Positions 1 through 9,736 of a DNA stretch of 64,000 nt are shown here, piece after piece. The notes beneath the pieces are model-generated. The model made no database searches. It saw nothing but the letters and a program-made list of their open reading frames with translations, and was not told where the DNA came from. Source of the stretch: Erythrobacter fulvus (lineage in GTDB: Bacteria; Pseudomonadota; Alphaproteobacteria; Sphingomonadales; Sphingomonadaceae); assembly GCF_028595285.1 (NCBI RefSeq), contig NZ_JAQQXQ010000003.1, positions 62,001-126,000 on the forward strand, read 5' to 3'. Position 1 is the stretch's first letter. The number at the start of each line of letters is the position of its first letter. The translations under genes were made by a program, and so were the position numbers.

Positions 1-1086
1 TCGGCCCGCTATGCCGAGGCGACCGACCGCTTCGGCGATATCGAGCTGGCGGTCTACCACGATCCGCGCCACGACTGGAACGTGCCGGCGATGCTGAAGG
101 CTATGAAGGCGTCGCTGGGCTATTACACCGCCAATTTCGGCCCCTACCAGTTCGGCTATGCGCGGATCATCGAATTTCCGGGCTATGCCAGCTTCGCTCA
201 GGCCTTTGCCGGGACGATGCCCTATTCTGAAAGCATCGGCTTTGCCGCGGATGTGCGCGATCCGGACACGATCGATTACGTGTCCTACGTTACCGCGCAT
301 GAACTGGGGCACCAGTACTGGGCGCACCAGATCGTTGGCGGGGACATGCAGGGATCGACCCTGCTTTCGGAAACGCTGGCGCAATACAGCGCGCTGATGG
401 TGATGAAAGAGCTCTATGGCGAGGACAAGATCCGCCGCTTCCTCAAATACGAGCTCGACCAGTATCTGGCAGGACGCAAGGGCGATGTGCTGGGTGAACA
501 GCCGCTGCTGCGGGTCGAGAACCAAGGGTATATCCATTACCGCAAGGGCAGCCTCGTGATGTATCTGCTTCAGGACCGGATGGGAGAGGAGGCTGTGAAT
601 CGCGCGCTGGCACGGCTGGTGGCCCGATACCGCTTCAAGGGCGCACCCTATCCGCGCAGCGTCGATCTTGTAGCCGAGCTCCGCAAGGAAGCGACCACGC
701 CCGAACAACAGGCGCTGATCAATGACTTGTTCGAAAAGATCACGATCTACGACCTCAAGGCAAAACAGGCTGTTACCAAGCAGTTGGCAAACGGGCGCTG
801 GAGCACCCGCATCACGATCGACGCGGGCAAGTTTACCGCCGATGCCAAAGGCAAGGAGACGCCCGCGAAGCTGGCTGAAAGCATCGAGGTGGGCCTCTTC
901 ACGGCGCGACCCGGACAAGGCTCATTCGACAAGGCGGACGTCTTGTCGATGGAACGCAGGCCGGTTCGCGTCGGTGAACAGGTGGTAGAGGTCGTCAGCG
1001 ACAAGAAGCCGCTTTTCGCCGGGGTCGATCCGTACAACTTCTACATCGACCGCGATTCCGACGACAACATCGTAGCGGTGGAATAA
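1..1086 (+). CDS. ABC-2 permease/M1 aminopeptidase fusion protein, C-terminal part (5' end outside window)
   Basis: The frame is open from the first base of the window, so the start lies upstream. The visible 361 residues carry the gluzincin zinc-binding motif HELGH (bases 298-312), followed by a Glu in the sequence LSETLAQYSA (Glu codon 370-372) that supplies the third zinc ligand, as in M1 metallopeptidases. The GGDMQGSTLLSE context and the C-terminal beta-rich tail match the long membrane proteins of Sphingomonadales that fuse an ABC-2-type permease to an M1 peptidase domain; the permease half would be upstream and is not seen. Its stop is 10 nt from the stop of the convergent dctD. Family assignment is confident, the fusion less so, and the substrate is unknown. 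Confidence 0.8.
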   Translation, partial: SARYAEATDRFGDIELAVYHDPRHDWNVPAMLKAMKASLGYYTANFGPYQFGYARIIEFPGYASFAQAFAGTMPYSESIGFAADVRDPDTIDYVSYVTAHELGHQYWAHQIVGGDMQGSTLLSETLAQYSALMVMKELYGEDKIRRFLKYELDQYLAGRKGDVLGEQPLLRVENQGYIHYRKGSLVMYLLQDRMGEEAVNRALARLVARYRFKGAPYPRSVDLVAELRKEATTPEQQALINDLFEKITIYDLKAKQAVTKQLANGRWSTRITIDAGKFTADAKGKETPAKLAESIEVGLFTARPGQGSFDKADVLSMERRPVRVGEQVVEVVSDKKPLFAGVDPYNFYIDRDSDDNIVAVE

Positions 1087-1096
1087 CCGGGGCCGA

Positions 1097-2428
1097 TCAG
1101 CGGAAACGGGACGGCTTGAGGTCGTATTTCGCCAGCTTGTCGTAGATCGTCTTGCGCGGGGTCTGTAGCATGTCCTGCACCCGCGCCATATCGCCTTCGC
1201 ATTGTCTCAGCGCGTCCTCTAGTACAGTACGCTCGAAATCGGCGACGATCTGGTGCAGCGGCCGCTGTCCGGCCAGCGGGTGCGCGGAGGCATGCATGTC
1301 CGACAGGCCCAATACGAAGGCGCGGGCATAGGCGCTGAGTTCATGAAGATTGCCGGGCCAGTCATGCGACTGGACATGCCGCCACTGCACCTCGCCGATC
1401 GGCGGCGCGGAAAGTTCCAGCGTGCGTGCGTGGCGGGCCACGAAAAGGCGGAAGATTTCGGCCACATCCTCGCGCCGTTCACTCAAGGGAGGAAAGGCGA
1501 CCTGCACCGCGCCCAGCCGGTGCCATAGCGGATCGCCGGCGGCTTCTGTTCCATCATCCGCCAGCCGCGCGATGATGATGCGGATATTGAGCTGGCGCGC
1601 GCGCGTCGCGCCGATCGGCAGAACCTGACGCTTTTCCACCAGCGAGGCCAGCCGTGCCGTCAGCAGCGGACTTGCTGCAGCGATATCGTCGAGGAACAAA
1701 GTCCCGCCATTGGCGCGCTCGGCCATCCCGGTGCGTGACAGCCCGCCCCCCGATGCCGTGGATCCCGGGTCGCGACCGAACAGCAGCAGTTCGGCATCCT
1801 CGTGAGCGAGAATTCCGGCATCGACTGCCACGAAGGGGCGGGCGCGGCGCGAACTCAAATCGTGGATTAGACGTGCAGCATGGCTCTTTCCCGTGCCGGG
1901 CGGCCCGGTCAGCACGACGTCGATTTCCGATCGAGCCACCCCTTCGATCACAGAACGCAGCCGTTCGGCTGCAGCCGAAGAGCCCGGGATCGCCTCGCTG
2001 GCACTGCGACCCGCTTCCTCGCGCAACCGGCGGTTCTCCAGCGCCAATGCGCGCCGCTCGTTCGCGGCCCGAACGGCGCGGATCAGGTCGGCCGAGGAAT
2101 AGGGCTTCGTCAGAAAATCGGCTGCGCCGTTCTTCATCGCCTCGACCGCCATTGCAATGTCGCCGTGCCCGGTGGTCAGGATCACCGGCAGTTCGGGGTC
2201 GATTTCTCGCAGCCGCGCAAAGAAGGCGATCCCGTCGATCCCGGGCATCCGCACGTCGCTGACCACCACGCCCGCGTAATCGGCGGTAAGCCAGGCCAGC
2301 GCGGCGCGGGCATCGGGAAAAGCCGTTACCTGCGCACCCTCCAGCGTGAGCGCCTGCATGGTGGCATCGCGCAGCGGCGGGTCATCCTCGACCAAAGCGA
2401 CTTGGAGGGGCGGGGCGATGCTGTTCAT
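1097..2428 (-). CDS. dctD: DctD-like NtrC-family response regulator with degenerate sigma-54 loop
   Basis: This 443-residue regulator partners the kinase immediately upstream, which it overlaps by 4 nt (ATGA). An N-terminal receiver domain has the acidic pocket and phospho-acceptor Asp58 (SDVRMPG). The AAA+ domain has Walker A TGPPGTGKS (174-182) and Walker B GGTLFLDDI (241-249). A C-terminal Fis-type helix-turn-helix lies at about 400-440. The loop that contacts sigma-54, GAFTGA in the family, reads GSTASG here (222-227). Known DctD proteins activate dctA with sigma-54 in response to dicarboxylates; here dctA is the divergent gene at 4321. Loss of the loop suggests it no longer remodels sigma-54 polymerase and may act through sigma-70 or as a repressor. 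Confidence 0.88.
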   Translation of the reverse strand: MNSIAPPLQVALVEDDPPLRDATMQALTLEGAQVTAFPDARAALAWLTADYAGVVVSDVRMPGIDGIAFFARLREIDPELPVILTTGHGDIAMAVEAMKNGAADFLTKPYSSADLIRAVRAANERRALALENRRLREEAGRSASEAIPGSSAAAERLRSVIEGVARSEIDVVLTGPPGTGKSHAARLIHDLSSRRARPFVAVDAGILAHEDAELLLFGRDPGSTASGGGLSRTGMAERANGGTLFLDDIAAASPLLTARLASLVEKRQVLPIGATRARQLNIRIIIARLADDGTEAAGDPLWHRLGAVQVAFPPLSERREDVAEIFRLFVARHARTLELSAPPIGEVQWRHVQSHDWPGNLHELSAYARAFVLGLSDMHASAHPLAGQRPLHQIVADFERTVLEDALRQCEGDMARVQDMLQTPRKTIYDKLAKYDLKPSRFR

Positions 2429-4104
2429 GCTGCGGGCATGACCATGGTGAAGCGGGCACCGCCGACGGTGTCTTCGTGCAGCAGATCGCCGCCAAGCTGG
2501 CGCATGATGTCGCGTGCTATCGCTAGACCCAGGCCGATGCCTTCGGTCTTGCTGGTCACGAATGGCTGGAACAGCGTGTCACGCAAAGCAGGGGGCACAC
2601 CCGGCCCATTGTCCGTGATGCTGAGGCGGACAGTCTGACCATCGGTTTCGATTGTCAGCGCGACCTGTCCGTTCTCCTCGCAGGCCTGCACCGCGTTCTG
2701 CAGCAGATTGACCAGCACCTGTTCCAACTGGACATGACGCGCGCGGACGATCGCGGCAGCAGTCGCTTCTGGGTCGGGTAGGGACAGGGCGATACCCTTG
2801 TGGCGGATCTGGTCGCGCAGCAGCAGCAAAGAGCCGTCGATCACGGCGGCGAGCGCGATGTCGCGCGGCTCCTCGGCCGAACGGCGGCTGAACTGTAGCT
2901 GTTCCTCCGTGATCTCGCCGATCCGTCCCGCCAGTCCGGCGATGCGGGCGAAGTTTTCTCCCGCCTCTGCGCTTCTGTCGGCGGCGAGCAGGCGTTCACC
3001 GTTCTCGGCATATACCCGCATGGCGGCAAGCGGCTGGCGTATTTCATGGCCCAAGCCTGCAGTGATCTGGCCGAGCGTGGCGAGCCGGTTGGCTTGCTGC
3101 AATTGTTCGCGCAGTGTTGCGGTTTGCGCCGCGATTTCGGCGGCAGCGCGCGCCTGGCGCTGACGCCGCCAGACGAGGGCGCCCCCGCCGCCCAAGGCGA
3201 GCAATGCCAGCACGATCACCCCCGCAAGCCGCCCGTTGGCGATCGCGACAGACAGGCGCGGGGCGGGATCGGATAGCAAGTGCAATTCCCAGCCAACCGG
3301 AGCGATGGGCTGGATCTTTTCGATCATCCGCAACGGAGAGGCGTTCTCGCCGCCGCCGGGCAGATTGATTGGTTTGGGCTCGGCCACGCCGAAACGCATC
3401 GCATCGCGTGCCGGGTCGCGGCTGGCGGTGTCCGGATTGTCGGTTGTTGCCGAACGAAACCGCCATTCGGGATTGCTAGCGAGCAGCACGATCCCTCCGG
3501 CATCGGTCACGAATACGCCATCCTCCGCATCGCGCCACTTGCGTTCGAGACTGTCGAATTCAACCTTTACCGCCACCACTCCGAGCGCGCGCGTCCCCGG
3601 GCCAACCCGCTCGGCGAGATACAGCCCCGGACGGCGGCTGACCGTGCCCAGCGCGAATTCGGCGAAAGTGCCATCACGCAGCGCGCCGCTGAAATAGTCG
3701 CGGAAACCGTAGTTCGAACCGATGAAGCTATCGGGCCGGTCCCAATTGCTGGCTGCGAGCGTCAGGCCATCGGCATCCATCAGGTAAATCGCGGCGGCAT
3801 CGGTCTGCCTAGCCAAGGCCGCGAGGCGGCGGTTGAGAACGTCTCGCTGGCTGCGGTCGCCGGCAAGCAGTGCAGCGACTTCGGGATCGGTCGCGAGCAC
3901 GCGCGGGACGAGGGTGAATTTGTTGAGCTCGCTTTCCAGACCTGCGGCAAGGATTGCGGCCTGGCTGGTGGCGGCAGCGCGGGTCTCCTCCAGCGCACGG
4001 ACCCGCATCGCGCGATCAAGGCCAAGCATCGCGAGCGACGCCAGCAGAACGACAGCCACCATCGCAATCGCTATCAGATACCAGCGGCCCAGCCTGCCCT
4101 GCAT
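2425..4104 (-). CDS. dctB: DctB-like C4-dicarboxylate sensor histidine kinase
   Basis: A 559-residue inner-membrane sensor kinase. A first membrane helix near residues 7-28 and a second near 275-300 (VIVLALLALGG) bracket a periplasmic double-Cache-like sensor domain. The kinase part has a HisKA H-box with His353 (GLGHEIRQPLAAMR), the N box (NLLQNAVQACEE), the G1 box (DNGPGVP) and the G2 box (GIGLGLAI). The ATG at 4104 was chosen because a strong Shine-Dalgarno (GGGAGGAGG) precedes it; the frame stays open further upstream but only across the promoter and the antisense of dctA. It overlaps dctD by 4 nt and diverges from dctA, the classical arrangement for dicarboxylate sensing. Confidence 0.9.
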   Translation of the reverse strand: MQGRLGRWYLIAIAMVAVVLLASLAMLGLDRAMRVRALEETRAAATSQAAILAAGLESELNKFTLVPRVLATDPEVAALLAGDRSQRDVLNRRLAALARQTDAAAIYLMDADGLTLAASNWDRPDSFIGSNYGFRDYFSGALRDGTFAEFALGTVSRRPGLYLAERVGPGTRALGVVAVKVEFDSLERKWRDAEDGVFVTDAGGIVLLASNPEWRFRSATTDNPDTASRDPARDAMRFGVAEPKPINLPGGGENASPLRMIEKIQPIAPVGWELHLLSDPAPRLSVAIANGRLAGVIVLALLALGGGGALVWRRQRQARAAAEIAAQTATLREQLQQANRLATLGQITAGLGHEIRQPLAAMRVYAENGERLLAADRSAEAGENFARIAGLAGRIGEITEEQLQFSRRSAEEPRDIALAAVIDGSLLLLRDQIRHKGIALSLPDPEATAAAIVRARHVQLEQVLVNLLQNAVQACEENGQVALTIETDGQTVRLSITDNGPGVPPALRDTLFQPFVTSKTEGIGLGLAIARDIMRQLGGDLLHEDTVGGARFTMVMPAA

Positions 4105-4140
4105 GATGCGCGCGTTCCTCCTCCCTTTGCGACCTGCGTT

Positions 4141-4188
4141 GTGCGCATTTCCGCACCCGGGGCAAGAAATTTGTGCGGATTTCCGCAC
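4141..4188. promoter_or_regulatory. Tandem inverted repeats in the dctB-dctA gap, candidate DctD-binding sites
   Basis: Two 16-bp inverted repeats sit in the divergent gap. GTGCGCATTTCCGCAC at 4141-4156 has one mismatch between arms. GTGCGGATTTCCGCAC at 4173-4188 has perfect 7-bp arms around TT. Their centres are 32 bp apart, about three helical turns, so they lie on one face of the DNA. Tandem DctD sites upstream of dctA are known from rhizobia, and the spacing and position fit that role. No convincing sigma-54 (-24 GG/-12 GC) promoter was seen between these sites and the dctA start at 4321. Confidence 0.72.
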
Positions 4189-4320
4189 AACTATGATGGT
4201 TGTTTGGTGTAACCCTCTGATTTTCAGTCTTCCGTTCCGATGAAGCGATAAGCTTGCGGATTGCCGCGGCGAGCCTGATTCTTTGTCCGGAGAGTTGAGA
4301 GCCGGGGGAACCAGCGACCG

Positions 4321-5709
4321 ATGGGTTCGCACACAACCATTACGCCGCAAGCGGTTGCCGCACCGGCAAGGAAGCCGCTTTATCGCCAGCTTTATGTGCA
4401 GGTGCTTGCGGCAATCGCGCTGGGGGCGCTGATCGGGCATTTCGCGCCCGAATTCGGCACCTCGCTCAAACCGCTGGGCGACGGTTTCATCAAGCTGGTC
4501 AAGATGATCATCGCGCCGGTGATCTTCCTTACCGTCGCGACCGGTATCGCCGGCATGAGCGACATGAAGGCAGTCGGCTCGGTTGCGGGCAAGGCCTTTG
4601 CCTACTTTCTGTTCTTCTCGACCCTTGCGCTGATCATCGGTCTTGTCGTCGCCAATGTCGTGCGTCCGGGCGAAGGGCTGAACATCGATCCCGCAACGCT
4701 CGATGCGTCTGCCGTCGCAGGCTATGCCAAGACCGCCGAAGCCCAGTCGATCAGCGGCTTCCTGCTCAATATCATCCCTGAGACCCTGTTCAGCGCCGTT
4801 ACGGAAGGAAACATCCTCCAGGTGCTGCTGGTCGCAATCCTGGCGGGCGTGTCGATTGCTGCGACACGCCCGCACAGCGATCTGGTGACAGACGTGCTGT
4901 CCTCGTTCAGCGAGGTCGTTTTCAAGCTTGTTCACATGCTGATGAAGTTCGCGCCGATCGGCGCCTTCGGCGCGATTGCCTTTACTATCGGCGAATTCGG
5001 GCTCGGATCGCTCGCCAGCCTCGCTGCACTGATCGCGACCTTCTATGTGACGTCGCTGCTGTTCGTGTTCGTGGTGCTGGGATTGGTCGGCTGGTTCAAC
5101 GGGTTTTCGATCTTCGCGCTGATCCGCTACCTGCGCGAGGAATTGCTGTTGGTGCTCGGCACATCCTCGTCCGAGGCTGCGCTGCCAAGCCTGATGGAGA
5201 AAATGGAGATTGCCGGTTGCCGCAAGGCGGTGGTCGGGATGGTTGTGCCGACCGGCTATTCGTTCAATCTCGACGGCACCAATATTTACATGACTCTGGC
5301 CGCGCTGTTCATCGCGCAGGCGCTGGGTATCGATCTGTCGCTGTCCGAACAGCTCGCGCTGGTGCTGGTCGCGATGGTCAGCTCCAAGGGGGCTGCCGGG
5401 GTAACGGGCGCGGGCTTCGTTATCCTTGCGGCCACGCTTTCGGTGGTGCCGAGCGTGCCGGTGGCGGGCATGGCGCTGATCCTTGGTATCGACCGCTTCA
5501 TGAGCGAGTGCCGCGCACTCACTAATTTCATCGGCAATGCGGTGGCGACCATCGTCGTCGCCCGGTGGGAGAACGGGCTCGATCGCGAACGGTTGGCCGC
5601 GGCGATGACGGGCGCGCCGATGGAATTGCCCGAAGAAGATATCGAACGTCACGAGCGCAGCGGGCCGGTGAGCGAGAAGATCGCTCAGGTGCTGGAGAAG
5701 ACCCCGTGA
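4321..5709 (+). CDS. dctA: DctA-type dicarboxylate/amino-acid:cation symporter
   Basis: A 462-residue inner-membrane symporter of the DAACS (SLC1-like) family. It has multiple hydrophobic segments, the serine-rich re-entrant loop motif [10 protein letters not shown] (SSSETTLP in the family), the [10 protein letters not shown] motif and a second re-entrant loop near [10 protein letters not shown]. It would import succinate, fumarate, malate or aspartate with sodium ions or protons. The start has a GGGGGA ribosome site about 12 nt upstream. It follows a gap with tandem DctD-like sites and is translationally coupled to the next gene, whose GTG start overlaps its stop. Whether it prefers C4-dicarboxylates or acidic amino acids cannot be told from sequence, and its operon partners leave both open. 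Confidence 0.92.
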   Translation: MGSHTTITPQAVAAPARKPLYRQLYVQVLAAIALGALIGHFAPEFGTSLKPLGDGFIKLVKMIIAPVIFLTVATGIAGMSDMKAVGSVAGKAFAYFLFFSTLALIIGLVVANVVRPGEGLNIDPATLDASAVAGYAKTAEAQSISGFLLNIIPETLFSAVTEGNILQVLLVAILAGVSIAATRPHSDLVTDVLSSFSEVVFKLVHMLMKFAPIGAFGAIAFTIGEFGLGSLASLAALIATFYVTSLLFVFVVLGLVGWFNGFSIFALIRYLREELLLVLGTSSSEAALPSLMEKMEIAGCRKAVVGMVVPTGYSFNLDGTNIYMTLAALFIAQALGIDLSLSEQLALVLVAMVSSKGAAGVTGAGFVILAATLSVVPSVPVAGMALILGIDRFMSECRALTNFIGNAVATIVVARWENGLDRERLAAAMTGAPMELPEEDIERHERSGPVSEKIAQVLEKTP

Positions 5710-6668
5710 TCGCGCGGCGTAACTTGCTGTCGGCGGGCGCGGCGTTGGCGCTGTTTGCTGGAGCGGCGCCGCTGGTGCCTGCGGCGCTGGCCGAAAGCGC
5801 GCCAGAAGAAATTCTGCTGTGGCCCGGCCACCCACCGGGCAGCGGGAATGTGTCGGGGCCGGAAAAGATCGGCGGTCCGGGCGCGGGCTTCGGCGCGGTG
5901 TCGAATGTCTCTACGCCGCGGATGCGCGTCTACCGTCCGGCCCAGCCCAATGGCGCGGCGGTGCTGGTGGCAGGCGGTGGCGGCTATTTCCGCATCCAGC
6001 TGTGGAAGGAAAGCACCCCCGCCGCCGAATGGCTGCAATCGCGCGGCTTCACCGTATTCGAACTGATCTATCGCCTGCCCAATGACGGTTGGGATTCGAC
6101 TGCTCCATTCATGGACGCACAGCGGGCAATGAAGATCATCCGCGCCCGTGCTGGCGAATTCGGGGTCGATCCGGGCAGGATCGGGATCATGGGCTTTTCC
6201 GCGGGCGGGCACCTTGCCGGGTTCACCGCCTACCAGCCCGAACGTGCGCTCTATGCCGGAAACGATGCCTTCGAACAGGTCTCCGCCCGACCCGATTTCG
6301 CCGTGTTGCTGTTTCCGGTGGTGACACTGCGCAAGCCTTACGACACCACCCGCACCCGGCGCGAGATCGTCGGCGACAAGGCGACCGCGAAGGCAGAGGT
6401 TGAGTGGTCGCTCGATACCTGGGCGGGTAAGGACGCGCCGCCCACCATCATCTTCGCGTCCGCCGACGACAAGATCACGCCGCCGGGGCACGGCATTCTT
6501 TTGTTCGAAACTCTGGTCGCCGCCGGGGCGAGCGCGGAACTGCACCTGTTCCGCGACGGCGGGCATGGCTGGGGTCTGGGCAAACCCGATCAAGTCATCA
6601 GCCAATGGCCCGATTTGTTCGAGAATTGGGCAAAATCACTTCAAATTACTGAAAAACAGGGAGAATGA
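5706..6668 (+). CDS. Secreted alpha/beta hydrolase (acetyl-esterase / BD-FAE-like)
   Basis: A 320-residue hydrolase. The GTG at 5706 overlaps the dctA stop (GTGA) and is followed directly by an [15 protein letters not shown] signal peptide, possibly Tat-type, with cleavage after PAALA. The oxyanion stretch GGGGYF, the nucleophile elbow GFSAGG (Ser165), an acid at Asp254/255 (SADDKITP) and His287 (GGHGWG) complete a catalytic triad. The fold resembles bacterial carbohydrate esterases and bifunctional feruloyl/acetyl-xylan esterase-like proteins. It overlaps the TonB-receptor reading frame and is co-transcribed with an importer and a carboxypeptidase, so it probably de-esterifies a substrate in the periplasm. 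The real substrate is unknown. Confidence 0.8.
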   Translation: MIARRNLLSAGAALALFAGAAPLVPAALAESAPEEILLWPGHPPGSGNVSGPEKIGGPGAGFGAVSNVSTPRMRVYRPAQPNGAAVLVAGGGGYFRIQLWKESTPAAEWLQSRGFTVFELIYRLPNDGWDSTAPFMDAQRAMKIIRARAGEFGVDPGRIGIMGFSAGGHLAGFTAYQPERALYAGNDAFEQVSARPDFAVLLFPVVTLRKPYDTTRTRREIVGDKATAKAEVEWSLDTWAGKDAPPTIIFASADDKITPPGHGILLFETLVAAGASAELHLFRDGGHGWGLGKPDQVISQWPDLFENWAKSLQITEKQGE

Positions 6669-6670
6669 CA

Positions 6671-9600
6671 ATGTCGACTAGGCTTCTGGGCAGGCTTGCC
6701 CTGATGTGCGGAGGCAGCCTGATCGCCGCCACCGCAGTCCATGCACAAGACACCGCTTCGCCTGTCGCCGGGACGGAGGCGAGCGAGGACGCGCCGCGGG
6801 CGGAACGCGAGATTATCGTTACCGGTACCCAGATCCAGGGCGCCAAGATCAACGATGTGCTGCCGGTAACCGTGGTCGATGAAGTGGATATCCAGAACAT
6901 CGCCGGGACGTCCGGTGACGACCTGTTCCGCGCCATTCCGCAGGCAGGCTCGGTCGCGTTCAACGAACAGAACGACGTCACCCAGAACAATGCCCGCGGC
7001 GACGTCGCCTCGGTCAACCTGCGTGACCTTGGCACCGGCAATACGCTGATGCTGATCAACGGGCGCCGCATGGTGCTTAACCCCGGGTTCCAGACCGAAC
7101 TGCTGGTCCCTGTGGTCAGCGCCGATGCCAACGAAATCGCGCCGGGCAGCGTCCGGCGGCTCGAGGTGCTTCGCGACGGCGCTTCGGCGATCTATGGTGC
7201 CGACGCGGTGGCGGGCGTGGTCAACACTGTGCTGCGCGGCAACCGGACGGGCGGTTTCCTGGAAGGCGAATGGCGCGGTTCTGACGGGACCAGCCTCTAC
7301 AGCATCCAGATGAACGGCGGCTACGGCTTCGATTTCGGCGGCGGACGCGGCAACTTCACTGTTTATGGCAGCTATTTCCATGAAAACGGTCTGCCGTCCT
7401 CGGCGCGGCCCTACTCCGCGGACGACAACAAGTTGCCACTGGTGGAAGGCACCGATTTCGAAGGCGATACGCAGTTCAACAACCGCAACACCTTCGGACC
7501 CTTCGGCCAGTTCGACATTCAGGCGCCGGCCAACCGCACGCCTATCCGCGATGACGACTTCTATCTCCAGCCGAGCACATTCGAAGGCTGCCGGCTCGAC
7601 TTCGGCAATGGCCTTTGCGCGCGCGCCGGCACGACCCCGGCGCAGGAGGTGCGCTACAACCGCGCCTTCGGCACGACGCTGATCAGCGAAAAGACCCGCT
7701 ACAACGCGATGGCGCTGCTGAGCTACGAGCTTAACAACAGCCTCGAGGCCTATTTCGAGGGCAGCTACTACCGCTCCGAAAGCAGCCGCAATATCACCCC
7801 GGCGGCGATCCTCAGCGCGGTGCCGGTGGGGATTTCGCGCAATGCCTATTGGAACCCCTTCGGCGCGACGACGCTGCCTGACGGTTCGCCCAACCCCAAC
7901 CGCCTGCCCGGCACCACAATCGCGGCCGGCGGTGCGGACGTCATCATGGAGCGTTATCGCTTCGTGGATGTCGGCCCGCGGACCGTTGATGTCGACAAGG
8001 ACACCTATCGCCTCGTCGCCGGTCTGCGCGGCAATTTCGGGTCGTGGGATTTCGATACGGGCTTCGTCTATTCCGAAGCCAGACTGACCGATCTTGAAGG
8101 CAACCGCGTTTCCCTGACGCTGATGCAGGATGCCATCAACCGCTCGACGCCGGATGCCTACAACCCGTTCAACGGCGGCTGCGTGACCGGCGACCCGGGG
8201 CAGGGCGATTGCACCCCCAATCCGCGGAGTTCGATCGATCCGTTTGTGATCGACGTGTTCCGCCGCGGCGGCACCACCCTGGCTCTCGCCGATTTCAAGG
8301 TCAGTAACAGCAGTCTGTTCGCGCTGCCGGGCGGCGATGTCGGCATCGCGGCGGGGATCGAATGGCGGCGTGAGACCTTCTTCGACGACCGTGATCCGCG
8401 CCTTGACGGCACGATCACTTGGACCGACAGCGTGACCGGCGTATTCAACGAAAGCGACGTCGCGGGCACCAGCCCCTCGCCCGATACCAGCGGTGCGCGG
8501 GAAGTCTGGTCGGCCTTTGCCGAGGCCTTTGTTCCGCTGGTGAGCGAGGACATGGACGTGCCGCTGATTGAGGCGCTCAGCCTCCAGCTTGCGGGCCGGA
8601 TGGAGCATTTCGCCGACATCGACGAAACCGCGATTGTCCCGCGTGTTGCCGCGTCCTGGACCGTTATCCCCGGTGTCAGCTTCCGCGGTGCCTGGTCGCA
8701 GGGCTTCCGTGCGCCGAACCTCGTGCAGGTCAATGATGCGGGGACCACGCGTTCCAACACCCGCGACGACTTCGTGATCTGTCAGGCGCAGGTTGAAAAG
8801 GGCATCATCGACGATCTCGGTGTGTGTCCGGGGGCTGGTGTCATCAGCTTCCGTTCGGGCAGCGACAATCTTGCCCCGGAAGATAGCACCAGCATCAACC
8901 TTGGCATCGTGCTTGAACCGGCCTTCATTCCCGGCCTGACGCTCACGGCGGATTACTGGCGCGTAAAGCAGACCGGGCTGGTCGGCACCTTCGGCGATGA
9001 CAATGCCATCGCGCTCGATCTGCTGCGGCGGCTTTCGGGCGGGGTGAACCCCAATGTCGTACGTGCCGATCCGACCCAGGAGGAGCTTGATCTGTTCGCT
9101 GGTACCAGCCTTGCCCCGGCAGGCGAGATCCTGTTCGTCAACGATCCCTATCTGAACCTCGACAGCCGCGTATCGAAGGGCTGGGACTTTGGGCTGTTCT
9201 ACAACGTTCCCGATTTCGGCATGGGCAAGTTCCGCCTGCGCTTCAATGCGGCGCGACTGGAAAGCTTCGTCCAGTCGGCCGGGCCCGACGCGCAAGAACT
9301 GATCGATGCGGTTGCTACCGGCGCGCTGCCGCCCGAAGTCCGGATCGACGGGCTGGGCGAACTGCTCGAGATCGAAGGGCGGCCCAAGTGGCGCTTCAGC
9401 GGCTCGGTCAACTGGGGCAGTGGCCCGGTGGACGTGTCGCTTTTCGCGAATTACGTGGGCGAGGTGTGGAACACCAGCGTGAGCCGTGATGTGCCGATCG
9501 TGTCGGATGATCCGAACGCGAACTTCTATCGTGTCGACGACTTCCTGACCTTCAACACCGCGATCAGCTACACCATCAAGAACGACACCGCGCTTGATGG

Positions 9601-9736
9601 AACGCGGATCCGGTTCGGCATCAACAACCTGTTCGACAAGGATCCACCGCTGGCCGACGACACCTACGGCTATCTGAGCGCGCTGCATACGCCGCGTGGT
9701 CGGGTGTTCCGGGTGGAACTGCGCAAAGCGTTCTGA
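6671..9736 (+). CDS. TonB-dependent outer-membrane receptor
   Basis: A 1021-residue receptor with a signal peptide (cleavage near VHAQ), a TonB-box-like segment REIIVTGTQI, a plug domain that includes NARGDVASVNLRDLG and LINGRRM, and a large beta-barrel ending in Phe. An in-frame ATG at 6665 overlaps the previous stop, but the AGGGAG ribosome site is better spaced for the ATG at 6671. No iron-box-like sequence precedes the operon and the neighbours are hydrolytic enzymes, so nutrient uptake (an ester or peptide) is more likely than siderophore uptake. The M14 gene starts on its stop codon (TGATG). Confidence 0.9.
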   Translation: MSTRLLGRLALMCGGSLIAATAVHAQDTASPVAGTEASEDAPRAEREIIVTGTQIQGAKINDVLPVTVVDEVDIQNIAGTSGDDLFRAIPQAGSVAFNEQNDVTQNNARGDVASVNLRDLGTGNTLMLINGRRMVLNPGFQTELLVPVVSADANEIAPGSVRRLEVLRDGASAIYGADAVAGVVNTVLRGNRTGGFLEGEWRGSDGTSLYSIQMNGGYGFDFGGGRGNFTVYGSYFHENGLPSSARPYSADDNKLPLVEGTDFEGDTQFNNRNTFGPFGQFDIQAPANRTPIRDDDFYLQPSTFEGCRLDFGNGLCARAGTTPAQEVRYNRAFGTTLISEKTRYNAMALLSYELNNSLEAYFEGSYYRSESSRNITPAAILSAVPVGISRNAYWNPFGATTLPDGSPNPNRLPGTTIAAGGADVIMERYRFVDVGPRTVDVDKDTYRLVAGLRGNFGSWDFDTGFVYSEARLTDLEGNRVSLTLMQDAINRSTPDAYNPFNGGCVTGDPGQGDCTPNPRSSIDPFVIDVFRRGGTTLALADFKVSNSSLFALPGGDVGIAAGIEWRRETFFDDRDPRLDGTITWTDSVTGVFNESDVAGTSPSPDTSGAREVWSAFAEAFVPLVSEDMDVPLIEALSLQLAGRMEHFADIDETAIVPRVAASWTVIPGVSFRGAWSQGFRAPNLVQVNDAGTTRSNTRDDFVICQAQVEKGIIDDLGVCPGAGVISFRSGSDNLAPEDSTSINLGIVLEPAFIPGLTLTADYWRVKQTGLVGTFGDDNAIALDLLRRLSGGVNPNVVRADPTQEELDLFAGTSLAPAGEILFVNDPYLNLDSRVSKGWDFGLFYNVPDFGMGKFRLRFNAARLESFVQSAGPDAQELIDAVATGALPPEVRIDGLGELLEIEGRPKWRFSGSVNWGSGPVDVSLFANYVGEVWNTSVSRDVPIVSDDPNANFYRVDDFLTFNTAISYTIKNDTALDGTRIRFGINNLFDKDPPLADDTYGYLSALHTPRGRVFRVELRKAF

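Noticed and set aside
4286..4303. Possible sigma-54 promoter with GG and GC spaced by 10 nt before dctA
   Set aside because: The flanking bases do not match TGGCAC or TTGC, and it lies too close to the start codon.
4105..5835. Upstream extension of the dctB frame to 5835
   Set aside because: It would run antisense through dctA with low-complexity sequence; a strong ribosome site marks the ATG at 4104.
6641..9688. A 1015-codon open frame antisense to the TonB receptor
   Set aside because: It lacks any domain and mirrors a clear receptor gene; long antisense frames are common in GC-rich DNA. Similar antisense frames at 17463-19493, 32045-34192, 38352-40625, 42131-43600, 42399-44363, 51865-54039 and 58102-59814 were dropped for the same reason.
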